From contig JBLHUT010000124.1 in assembly GCA_047629975.1 (NCBI GenBank), forward strand, positions 1 through 10,022: 10,022 bases of DNA, given 5' to 3'. Numbering within the stretch: the first letter of the stretch is position 1; every line of letters starts with the position of its first letter. The translations under genes and the position numbers were made by a program. This document shows positions 1 to 6,338 of this stretch, piece after piece. Under the pieces are notes generated by a model. The model made no database searches and was not told the origin of the DNA. It worked only from the letters and a program-made list of their open reading frames with translations. Origin of the DNA: JBLHUT01 sp047629975 (lineage in GTDB: Bacteria > Pseudomonadota > Alphaproteobacteria > Rhodobacterales > Rhodobacteraceae).

Positions 1-1855
1 TATTAACCACGGCACCCGCATTTACCGCAGTCACGGTCAATCCGGCCGATGTGACCGTGCCCGACCCGACAAGCGCCTGTGTGTCGCGGTCGAGCGTCAG
101 GATCGACGCCGCAATACCAAAACCGGACGCCTGTTTTGTGTCCGTCCCGAAATCTTCGGGCAAAGTCATCAAAGTGGAATCGTCAAAATCAAGCGTGATG
201 TCGATGTTCGTCGTGTCCGTCGCCGCGATCTCGACGAGGCCGCCAACGCTGACGGTTACGCCGTCTTCGATTTCGGCTCTGGTGTCGTTTTCGGCAAAGG
301 TCAGCTGGCTTCCGAACAGGGAATTCTCGCCGGTGACGTTCACGTCAAGTTGCGTGGCAGCCGACACCGTCAGATTTCCGGTGGTAATGTCGATCGTCAC
401 ACCGTTTCTGACGATCGTGCTGGCGCTGAGTGTCGGAATTTGCAGCGGCGACTGGGTTGGCGGCAACACACCAACCACCCCCTCGACGGCGGCAAGCCCG
501 TCAAAATAGCCGCTATCAAAAAACGCGTCCGGCAAAACACCCTGTAATACGTCACCGGCAAAATCCTGCAATGTGGTCGGGCTGCGCGAGGCGGTTGCCG
601 AAAACTCGACATTCCCTGTGGCATAGACATTTGCATTCACGGTCACAGCCGTCGTAGCTGTCGTCACACCGGACAGATTGCCCCAAAGCCCGTTTGATGC
701 GCCACTGTCAGAGGCGCGCAAAGTCACGCTCGACAGCCGGTCACCAACAGAGCCGAGATCGGCATTCACGTTGATCACTTCGGTTTCGACAATCAGATCG
801 CCGGTGAAATTCGTGCTCAACCCGTCGATGTCAAGCGTCACGTAGCGGTCAAGAACCCCTGCTACTTTTGCGGCATTACGATCGCTTGTGATGGTCAGGG
901 ACTCGTTTGGAGCCGAGAACAAGGCACTCTCGAATGACACGTCGGGCGTGGTCGCGCTTACGATCTCGAAGTCAAAACCGGTTCCAACCCGCAAAATCGC
1001 GGTCGTGGGGCCGGTGTCGGAATCGGACTCGGGGCTGATGTCGATGATACGGTGGTTGACGTCAAGATTGTCGTAAATCGGCTCAAGACCGGTGAAAAAC
1101 AGCGAATCCGCGTCGCGCTCGTAAAAGCCCGAAGTGGCATCCGTCGCGCGGTAGGTGACGGTGTCAAAAGACCCGCCATCAAAGATCATCGTGTCAAAGC
1201 CCAGCGCGCCGCCATCAAGCCCCCCCGACAAGCTGCCGCTTTCGGTGATGACAAAGGTGTCCTCGTTGCCGTCCGACCCCGTAAGCCACTCCACGCCGTC
1301 AAAGCTGAGGGTGACGGCGTTATCGTGGGCAAATCCCGCATTCAGGTCATTAACGGTCCAGAAGGTGCTGCGCTGTGTGCCAAAGGTCAACCGATCAATA
1401 CCTTCTCCGCCTGCCATGGAGAAGCTGAAGGGTGCCGTTTCGCCAAAACTGAGCGCGTCGAATGTAACCTGATCGTTGCCCGTGCCGCCAACGATCGAAA
1501 CTGCAGAGATATCGGCCAGATCACCGAACGCCAGGACTGCCCCACCCTGACGATCAATAATCTGGACCCGCTGCACAGTGGCCGAGCCATCCGTGAGATC
1601 GAGGTTCTCCTGATGCAGACGCACCAGAAGGTCGCTGTCGCGCTGGTCCGCGTAGACCGTCGCAAGATCAAGCGCCAGCACATCAGCGTTCAAAAGAACC
1701 CGCTGCTCGAGCGGATCAAGCATCAATTTACGGGCTGCATTTTCAAGTGCGGAAAAACGCTTGCGGTCCTGCCGCCTTAGTCGGGATCTGATTCTTCTGT
1801 TTATCGGAAGTTTGGGAAGATGGCCGGGGAGCAGTTTTCCAAATGGGGCAGACAC
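1..1855 (-). CDS. LEPR-XLL domain giant exported/surface protein, N-terminal part (C-terminus off the left edge)
   Basis: The minus-strand frame is open from a GTG at 1855-1853 to the window edge (618 codons, no stop). The start is chosen because GGAGGA sits seven bases before the GTG. The N-terminus is strongly basic (Arg/Lys-rich, residues 7-43) and carries LDPLEQRVLLNAD at residues 46-58, matching the LExRxLL signature of LEPR-XLL proteins, which are very long, acidic, repetitive proteins of Gram-negative bacteria. What follows is Gly/Asp/Thr-rich and beta-prone, with hemolysin-like turns such as GGTGNDQVTF and GGEGIDRLTF and later segments of the type VTVNANVYATGNVEF. No catalytic domain is visible. 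Family members are thought to be exported and surface-associated or adhesin-like; export of this one is inferred. Secretion or anchoring signals would be in the missing C-terminus. The nearby HlyD-like adaptor could belong to its export route, but that is a guess. Confidence 0.85.
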   Translation of the reverse strand, partial: MSAPFGKLLPGHLPKLPINRRIRSRLRRQDRKRFSALENAARKLMLDPLEQRVLLNADVLALDLATVYADQRDSDLLVRLHQENLDLTDGSATVQRVQIIDRQGGAVLAFGDLADISAVSIVGGTGNDQVTFDALSFGETAPFSFSMAGGEGIDRLTFGTQRSTFWTVNDLNAGFAHDNAVTLSFDGVEWLTGSDGNEDTFVITESGSLSGGLDGGALGFDTMIFDGGSFDTVTYRATDATSGFYERDADSLFFTGLEPIYDNLDVNHRIIDISPESDSDTGPTTAILRVGTGFDFEIVSATTPDVSFESALFSAPNESLTITSDRNAAKVAGVLDRYVTLDIDGLSTNFTGDLIVETEVINVNADLGSVGDRLSSVTLRASDSGASNGLWGNLSGVTTATTAVTVNANVYATGNVEFSATASRSPTTLQDFAGDVLQGVLPDAFFDSGYFDGLAAVEGVVGVLPPTQSPLQIPTLSASTIVRNGVTIDITTGNLTVSAATQLDVNVTGENSLFGSQLTFAENDTRAEIEDGVTVSVGGLVEIAATDTTNIDITLDFDDSTLMTLPEDFGTDTKQASGFGIAASILTLDRDTQALVGSGTVTSAGLTVTAVNAGAVVN

Positions 1856-1886
1856 GATATTTCCTCCAAAAAATAAATCATCCCAA

Positions 1887-1912
1887 CGTCCTAAGGTTTC
1901 CCCTTTTGGACG
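1887..1912 (-). promoter_or_regulatory. 5'-leader hairpin upstream of the LEPR-XLL gene
   Basis: CGTCC (1887-1891) pairs with GGACG (1908-1912), and inside these AAGG (1893-1896) pairs with CCTT (1902-1905), leaving a small internal loop and a 5-nt apical loop. It lies about 20 nt upstream of the GGAGGA ribosome-binding site of the LEPR-XLL gene. It could act on translation or mRNA stability. It is seen only as base pairing; the function is inferred. Confidence 0.4.
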
Positions 1913-1921
1913 CGGGCGGCA

Positions 1922-1983
1922 AACTGTCGATAATTAACAGTTGTGATTGTCTACACTTGTCGCAAAATCACACTTTTTGCAAC
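1922..1983. promoter_or_regulatory. Two palindromes in the control region of the LEPR-XLL gene
   Basis: The 154-bp gap between the kinase gene and the LEPR-XLL gene holds two inverted repeats. One is AACTGT (1922-1927) with ACAGTT (1937-1942), a perfect 6-bp dyad. The other is GTCGCAAAA (1959-1967) with TTTTGCAAC (1975-1983), 9 bp with one mismatch and a 7-bp spacer. The region is AT-rich compared with its flanks and is the only place for a promoter of the giant gene. The second dyad has the size of a dimeric repressor or activator site. No clean -35/-10 pair could be picked. Confidence 0.4.
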
Positions 1984-2009
1984 GAATATTGTCTGAGCCT
2001 TAATGAAAA

Positions 2010-2564
2010 TCAGTCCCGATAAAGCTTTGAAATAAATGCCGCAACCGCGCTTTGGACAGCATCTGCCGGACGCGTCGCATCCACGATCAGATTCGCACCC
2101 GGGCGCACCCGAAGCACTTGTATCTCGCAAGCCGGTCGCACGATTTTTTCGTAAGCTGCAAGGTACCCCCCAAGCCACTGCGTGAACCCTGCGGCTTGCT
2201 CGGGGGTGACTGTGCCCGCCAACTGGGCAATCTTGCGCGCCAGAGCGATATCCGCCGGACAATCGATCCAGACAAGCGCATCAACAGGCCCGATTTGCGC
2301 CGCTTGCCCGCCCCCCAAAGGTGTATCAAGGATCACAAGACCCGGTGCCTGCGCGATCGCTGCGGCCATGCCGGGGACCGCAATTTCATCATAGGGCGCG
2401 CCACGGCGCAGCCAGTCCTCGATGTCGGCCGCAGAGCGCCGCGTCTGTTGCTCGTACCGGTCATATTCGACCACCTGTGCGCCCAGTTGCTTGCCCACGG
2501 CGCGGGAAATGCGGGTCTTGCCCGACCCCGGCGGGCCCGAAATAGCAACAACACGGCGGTTCAT
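2010..2564 (-). CDS. Small P-loop kinase/ATPase, substrate unknown
   Basis: A protein of 184 residues. A textbook Walker A motif, GPPGSGKT, is at residues 10-17 right after a first beta strand (RRVVAIS), followed by an acidic segment VEYDRYE (32-38), a Walker B-like strand GLVILD (75-80) and another strand ALVWIDCP (96-103). This is the layout of small nucleoside, shikimate or uridine-kinase-like P-loop phosphotransferases, which phosphorylate small molecules in the cytosol. The substrate cannot be read from the sequence. The ATG at 2564 is preferred over an upstream in-frame start at 2708 because Walker A then lies at the usual distance from the N-terminus and the extension merely overlaps the upstream gene. 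Its start overlaps the methyltransferase stop as ATGA, so the two are very likely translationally coupled and may act on the same pathway or ligand. Confidence 0.75.
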   Translation of the reverse strand: MNRRVVAISGPPGSGKTRISRAVGKQLGAQVVEYDRYEQQTRRSAADIEDWLRRGAPYDEIAVPGMAAAIAQAPGLVILDTPLGGGQAAQIGPVDALVWIDCPADIALARKIAQLAGTVTPEQAAGFTQWLGGYLAAYEKIVRPACEIQVLRVRPGANLIVDATRPADAVQSAVAAFISKLYRD

Positions 2565-3703
2565 GGCTTGGTCCCCCAAACGATGTGAAACGTCATGCCA
2601 AGCCGCAACGAGCGTCGATCTCCAAGGGTTGCACCCAATCCGGCCAGCATTTGTTCGTAAGCCTCCGGGGGCCTGTAAAACCCTGCAAAAACAAGGTCGG
2701 CAGCACAAGGCGTGCCCCCTGAAAAAGGCTCTTCCCCGACGGTGCCGCGCTCGCAGACAACCACGCGCCCTCCCGACGGAAGATAGTCGAACGCACGCCG
2801 CAGCATCTCTTTTGCGGCCGGTGTCTCCCAGTCGTGCAAGACCGACTTGAACAGCACCGTTTGCGCAGGCCGCCCCCCCGGACGCGGCCAGTCATCGCGC
2901 GACGCATCGGCGGCACAAAACGCAATCCGCTCTGCATCGGAGTGCCCCGCGACATACGCCTCCCCAAGCTTGCACACCGCCGGAAGGTCCAGCACCGTGG
3001 CCGTCAAACGGGCGTTTAGGGCAAGCAACGCAAGTGACATCGCACCGGTATTACCCCCGATTTCCAACAGGTCAGTGCAGTCACCCACCGGAATATGTGG
3101 CGCAAGAACCGGGCCTTCAAGCTCTGTCAACGCTGTCACATAGCGCACCCAAGGGGCAGTATCCTCAAGTGCCGCGGCCTTTGTCTCCCGTGCGCGACCA
3201 TAGTCGAAAAACCGGAAGGTTTGCGCCGATTGCATAAATCGCGCGCGCTGCGTCAACCAGTCATCGCTGTGGTTCAAAAGATCAGCCAACGCCAAAGCGG
3301 CAAAGCGGACCCGCGCGGCAAAAGATGTGGCACGCACCCCCAACAAGACCGCGAAATCCGGGCTAAGACACCACAGATCACCCCCAAGGCCATCACCGTG
3401 CCTTTCAACCACTCCTCCTGCGCCCAAAAGCACCATCAGCCGGTCGGCCGCATCCCTAGGCAGGCCCAACCCGTCAGACGCCAAAGGCCCCCGCAGCAGG
3501 CGGTCGAACACACCCCCGTCAAAAGCGAGGCGCAAGGACACGACAAGCGGCGCGTCGCGCAGCAGCCGCGCCTCCATCTCGAATATCTCAAGGGTCTGCA
3601 ACCGGTGGGTCCTCTCGCGGACAGGCGATGCACCACTCTTGCGGCAGCAGGGCGAGCTATGCAAGTATCGCGCCAACCCGCCCTGCAACTGAAAGTCGGT
3701 CAT
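2561..3703 (-). CDS. SAM-dependent O-methyltransferase, Methyltransf_2 family
   Basis: A protein of 380 residues, the usual length for this family. Residues about 43-160 are a helical dimerisation/winged-helix part (ARLLRDAPLVVSLRLAFDGG). The Rossmann domain follows, with SAM motif I LLEIGGNTG (212-220), acidic residue D239 in TVLDLP, and LFKSVLHDWETP (284-295), whose His290 is the conserved HDW position that in plant and bacterial members acts as general base. PSGGRVVVCER (309-319) is the typical strand after it. The family methylates hydroxyls of small molecules, including carotenoids (CrtF) and polyketides or other secondary metabolites; this substrate is unknown. The ATG at 3703 is chosen because longer in-frame versions run into the adaptor gene on the other strand with Ser/Thr/Arg-rich, non-conserved residues; Met43 is a possible shorter start. 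The stop overlaps the kinase start. Confidence 0.85.
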   Translation of the reverse strand: MTDFQLQGGLARYLHSSPCCRKSGASPVRERTHRLQTLEIFEMEARLLRDAPLVVSLRLAFDGGVFDRLLRGPLASDGLGLPRDAADRLMVLLGAGGVVERHGDGLGGDLWCLSPDFAVLLGVRATSFAARVRFAALALADLLNHSDDWLTQRARFMQSAQTFRFFDYGRARETKAAALEDTAPWVRYVTALTELEGPVLAPHIPVGDCTDLLEIGGNTGAMSLALLALNARLTATVLDLPAVCKLGEAYVAGHSDAERIAFCAADASRDDWPRPGGRPAQTVLFKSVLHDWETPAAKEMLRRAFDYLPSGGRVVVCERGTVGEEPFSGGTPCAADLVFAGFYRPPEAYEQMLAGLGATLGDRRSLRLGMTFHIVWGTKP

Positions 3704-4535
3704 GCTCTCAAGGTTCCCGCCAGCACTTGTCGGCCCAGCACTGGTCAGTCTCGTGTTGTTGCTGCTTCCCGCCACAAGCCACGCCGCACCGTTCGATTGT
3801 GTGATCCAACCCAAAGCCATGATCGGCATCGTGGCGGCCGACAGGGGCCGCATCGACCGGATACTGGTGGGTCGCGGCGACATCGTCGAAGCAGGCGAAC
3901 CCGTGCTACAGCTTGAAAGCGTCGTCCAGCGGTTGCAGGTCGAATTGTACCGCAAGCGGATGGAATCCGATGTCGAGGTCCGCGCAAACAAGGCCGAGGT
4001 CGAGCGCAACAAGCTCGCCTTTACGCGCGCCAGCGAACTGGCCTCCCGCAATGTCGGCACCACCTCGGCCGTAGAGGACGCAGGTATTCAACTCGTGCTC
4101 AGCGAATTTGGCGTCGAGCAGGCGATCGCGGCGCGCAAACTTGCCGAGATCGAACTCGAGCAGGCCCAGGAGCTGCTGGACCGGCGCACGATTGTCAGCC
4201 CCGTTGATGGCATCGTCACATCCGTCATGTCTGCCGCCGGCGAATACGCACACGAACAATTGGAGATCGTGGAAATTGCCCAGATCGACCCCCTGCATGT
4301 CGAAGTGTTCGTAACCCCTGAATATTACACCAAAATCGCGATCTCAGACCGGTATCTTGTCGGGCAGGTCGCACCGCTGAATGGCCGCTATCCTGCCCGT
4401 GTTACAGTAATCGACCGGATATTCGACGCGGCCAGCAACACCTTTGGCGTGCGCCTTGAGCTTGAAAACCCCGGCGGCACCATTCCCGCAGGCATAAGAT
4501 GCTGGGTCGATTTCGACACCAAAATCCCTGAATAA
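3702..4535 (+). CDS. HlyD/RND-type periplasmic adaptor (membrane fusion) protein
   Basis: A protein of 277 residues. Residues 1-28 form a signal peptide (hydrophobic VSLVLLLLPATSHA with an Ala-X-Ala-like end). After it come the first lipoyl half (about 40-72, GRIDRILVGRGDIVEAGEPVLQLES), an alpha-helical coiled-coil hairpin rich in Glu/Arg/Ala (about 73-161), the second lipoyl half (about 162-193, RTIVSPVDGIVTSVMSAAGE) and a beta-barrel part (about 196-270, PLHVEVFVTPEYY). This order defines adaptors that bridge an inner-membrane transporter and a TolC-type outer-membrane channel. It is shorter than typical RND adaptors and has a short hairpin. No transporter or TolC gene is in the window, so its partner is elsewhere or it serves the neighbouring export-type protein. 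An in-frame TGA lies four codons upstream, which fixes the start at 3702 or later, and only this start keeps the signal peptide. The ribosome-binding site is weak. Confidence 0.85.
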   Translation: MLSRFPPALVGPALVSLVLLLLPATSHAAPFDCVIQPKAMIGIVAADRGRIDRILVGRGDIVEAGEPVLQLESVVQRLQVELYRKRMESDVEVRANKAEVERNKLAFTRASELASRNVGTTSAVEDAGIQLVLSEFGVEQAIAARKLAEIELEQAQELLDRRTIVSPVDGIVTSVMSAAGEYAHEQLEIVEIAQIDPLHVEVFVTPEYYTKIAISDRYLVGQVAPLNGRYPARVTVIDRIFDAASNTFGVRLELENPGGTIPAGIRCWVDFDTKIPE

Positions 4536-4625
4536 ATCCAAGGCCGACAATCGACACAAAGCATGCCAGCAAAAGGCATCTGACCTTGTTGCACCAAATG
4601 CCCCGTAGCAGGAACACCGGTCACA

Positions 4626-4664
4626 AAAAAACCTTCGGGACCACGACGGCCCCGAAGGTTTTTT
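4626..4664. terminator. Bidirectional rho-independent terminator
   Basis: A perfect 14-bp inverted repeat: AAAAAACCTTCGGG (4626-4639) and CCCGAAGGTTTTTT (4651-4664) around an 11-nt loop. The GC core is followed by a T run when read on either strand. It lies about 90 bp after the adaptor stop on the plus strand and about 20 bp after the VPLPA-CTERM stop on the minus strand, so it can end both convergent transcripts. Confidence 0.92.
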
Positions 4665-4684
4665 CAACACGCGATCAGGACAGA

Positions 4685-5224
4685 TCAGTTGCGGCGGCGC
4701 ACCACTGCGAAACCACCCAGACCCGCAAGCAAAAGCAAACCCGCCGCAGGAAGCGGAACAGCCGCCGAGAATGTCTCGACGTTCACAGTGACCGCGTTGC
4801 CCGAACGACCAGCCGCACCGCTGATGATAAAGGCAAGCGTGTCGCCATTGGACAACGCAAAGTTTTCAAGCGTCGCAACACCGACCGCACCGGTTTTCGT
4901 CAAGGCGATCAGCGTCTGCGTACCGGCATTGAGACTATAAAAAACAGAGATAGAGTTCGACAATCCGCCACCCGACGTGGCGTTCAAATACGGGTTCACC
5001 GTCAGCGAAATCGTTGCAAGCAAATCTTCGGCAAAAGTGAGGGTGCCGGTTTTGTTGTTAAAGTTCTCGCGCGCCGCCGCCGTCACACCACCTTGGGCAA
5101 AGTCATCTGCCGTGATATTCAAAGCGGGCGTATCAAAGAACCCCGACGAAGTTGCTGCGCTGGCTGAAAGTGGGGCCAAAACCAAAGCCGCCGTCAAAGC
5201 AATATTCCTGAAAGCAGTAAACAT
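4685..5224 (-). CDS. VPLPA-CTERM sorting-domain exported protein
   Basis: A protein of 179 residues. Residues 1-23 are a signal peptide (IALTAALVLAPLSASA). The middle is a Thr/Ser/Asn/Gly-rich beta-type domain of unknown function. The C-terminus is a complete sorting signal: VPLPA (156-160), a hydrophobic stretch (161-174) and a final RRR (176-178). In this family (VPLPA-CTERM, related to PEP-CTERM) an exosortase cleaves near the motif, and the proteins are typically linked to exopolysaccharide or cell-surface material. No exosortase gene is in the window. The start is supported by GGAG (5233-5236 on the other strand) 8 nt before the ATG. It is monocistronic, with a candidate promoter upstream and a strong terminator just after the stop. 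Confidence 0.9.
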   Translation of the reverse strand: MFTAFRNIALTAALVLAPLSASAATSSGFFDTPALNITADDFAQGGVTAAARENFNNKTGTLTFAEDLLATISLTVNPYLNATSGGGLSNSISVFYSLNAGTQTLIALTKTGAVGVATLENFALSNGDTLAFIISGAAGRSGNAVTVNVETFSAAVPLPAAGLLLLAGLGGFAVVRRRN

Positions 5225-5528
5225 TTATTAATCTCCAACAGGGCGCCTTTCGGGCACCTGAAACAAGCACCCCGGAATCGGGATGCGATGAGGATTATAA
5301 TAAACACTCTGTTTTACCGCGCAAGACTATTTTTTGGCCTCTGCGACAAGGTGTCAAACACGCAATATCCCGCAGGTTGGCGGGCTATACCGCCCGATCA
5401 CCGCGGTCCTGAATAAAACAACAGGCCAAGTGACTTGATGTTGGGCCGGTACGAATTGCGCCATTTCTGACCAGCAAACCGGACACGATTTCAAATGGAT
5501 GCCGGCACGCACAACGCATTGAAAACGC
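5225..5528. promoter_or_regulatory. Intergenic region with candidate promoter and leader hairpin of the VPLPA-CTERM gene
   Basis: No gene is seen in these 304 bp. On the minus strand a consensus-like -10 TATAAT lies at 5299-5294. A possible -35, TTGCGC (5324-5319), is 19 bp away, longer than ideal. The resulting leader of about 60 nt would contain GGTGCC...GGCGCC (about 5241-5257), a 6-bp hairpin just before the ribosome-binding site. A second short hairpin, GGCGG/CCGCC (5379-5394), has no T run. No convincing terminator for the upstream three-gene unit was found here. Confidence 0.45.
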
Positions 5529-6335
5529 TTAGGTCATGAACTTGAGTTGCCCGTTGTGAACCCCGAGGCATCCCATCAAGGCCACATAATTGCTGTCTTC
5601 GGACGGGTTGTGCGGCGTGGTTGTGACCGAGCGTATCAGCGGAAGACCATCAAGCCCGACCGCTTGGATCATGCGTCCGTCTGCGACCGACCTGTAGCGC
5701 GCGTTGGCCGGATCAAAGGGGATCGCCTCCCATGTTTTCGAATTGATGTTATCGAACAACATGTTGAACATAACGACCTGCAATTCGATCGTGGTTTGCG
5801 GATAGGCGGCACTCCGGTCGCGGATCGCAGGCTCGAAAAACGGCAGCAGCGCGGCGGTGTCACGCGCCGCAAAATGATGTGCCAGTTCGGCCATCGCACG
5901 GTCGATTTGCGGACGTGCGGCCACCGGATCAAGCAGCGGCGCCTCCGACCAGAACCACCCGTCCCCGACAGCCGAGGAAAACACCGTCGACACACGGCTG
6001 GGGTTCGGGGTGTCGTCGGCGATGGCAGGCGACAGGCTGGCGCGTTCGATCCCTTTGTCAGGGCCCATATCCTCGCCTTCGACGAAATCGGCCACCCGCA
6101 CCGAGACCTGCGCACTGCCATCAAATCCGCCCTGCTGTGGCGGGGCGGTTTCATCCCCAAGTAGAATATCAAGCCGGTTCTCGCCTTTTAGCAGATACTG
6201 CCGGATCGGCTGTGACGCGCTTTTGGCGTCGTCTGCGGAGGCTTTCGTTACGGGAATGTCATTCACACGAATTTCACACGCCACAGAACGGCATGTCAGC
6301 TGCATGTAGCGGATTTTGGTGTCATCTATTTGCAT
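5529..6335 (-). CDS. Hypothetical 268-aa protein, last gene of a three-gene unit
   Basis: I do not recognise a named family. Two parts are visible. Residues 1 to about 85 look like a small beta-sandwich: QLTCRSVACEIRVNDIPV (12-29) and QPIRQYLLKGENRLDILLG (42-60), the pattern of a strand carrying a short ligand-like loop followed by a 'GEN' turn. Residues about 140-268 form a mixed alpha/beta region (RAMAELAHHFAARDTAALLPFFEPA, 146-170) ending in a strand pair near NYVALMGCLGVHNGQLKFM. There is no signal peptide and no membrane segment. The start lies 3 bp after the stop of the 602-aa gene (TAA-GCC-ATG), so it is co-translated or at least co-transcribed. If the 602-aa protein is an effector, this could be its adaptor or protective partner, but nothing in the sequence proves that. 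Confidence 0.75.
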   Translation of the reverse strand: MQIDDTKIRYMQLTCRSVACEIRVNDIPVTKASADDAKSASQPIRQYLLKGENRLDILLGDETAPPQQGGFDGSAQVSVRVADFVEGEDMGPDKGIERASLSPAIADDTPNPSRVSTVFSSAVGDGWFWSEAPLLDPVAARPQIDRAMAELAHHFAARDTAALLPFFEPAIRDRSAAYPQTTIELQVVMFNMLFDNINSKTWEAIPFDPANARYRSVADGRMIQAVGLDGLPLIRSVTTTPHNPSEDSNYVALMGCLGVHNGQLKFMT

Positions 6336-6338
6336 GGC

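Noticed and set aside
1052..1780. A 242-codon plus-strand open frame opposite the LEPR-XLL gene
   Set aside because: The minus strand is open over the whole region with a recognised signature and a good ribosome-binding site; the plus frame is a shadow.
2565..2708. A longer N-terminus for the P-loop kinase
   Set aside because: It overlaps the methyltransferase 3' end and would push Walker A to residue 58; the ATGA overlap supports the start at 2564.
3095..3916. A 273-codon plus-strand frame across the methyltransferase and the adaptor start
   Set aside because: It is antisense to conserved methyltransferase motifs and out of frame with the adaptor, and its composition is Arg/Gln/Pro-rich and unlike a folded protein.
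3704..4063. A longer N-terminus for the methyltransferase (120 extra codons)
   Set aside because: The extension is antisense to the adaptor signal peptide and lipoyl region and is Ser/Thr/Arg-rich without family resemblance.
5379..5394. GGCGG/CCGCC hairpin as terminator of the three-gene unit
   Set aside because: It is only 5 bp, lies over 130 bp past the stop, and has no T run on either side.
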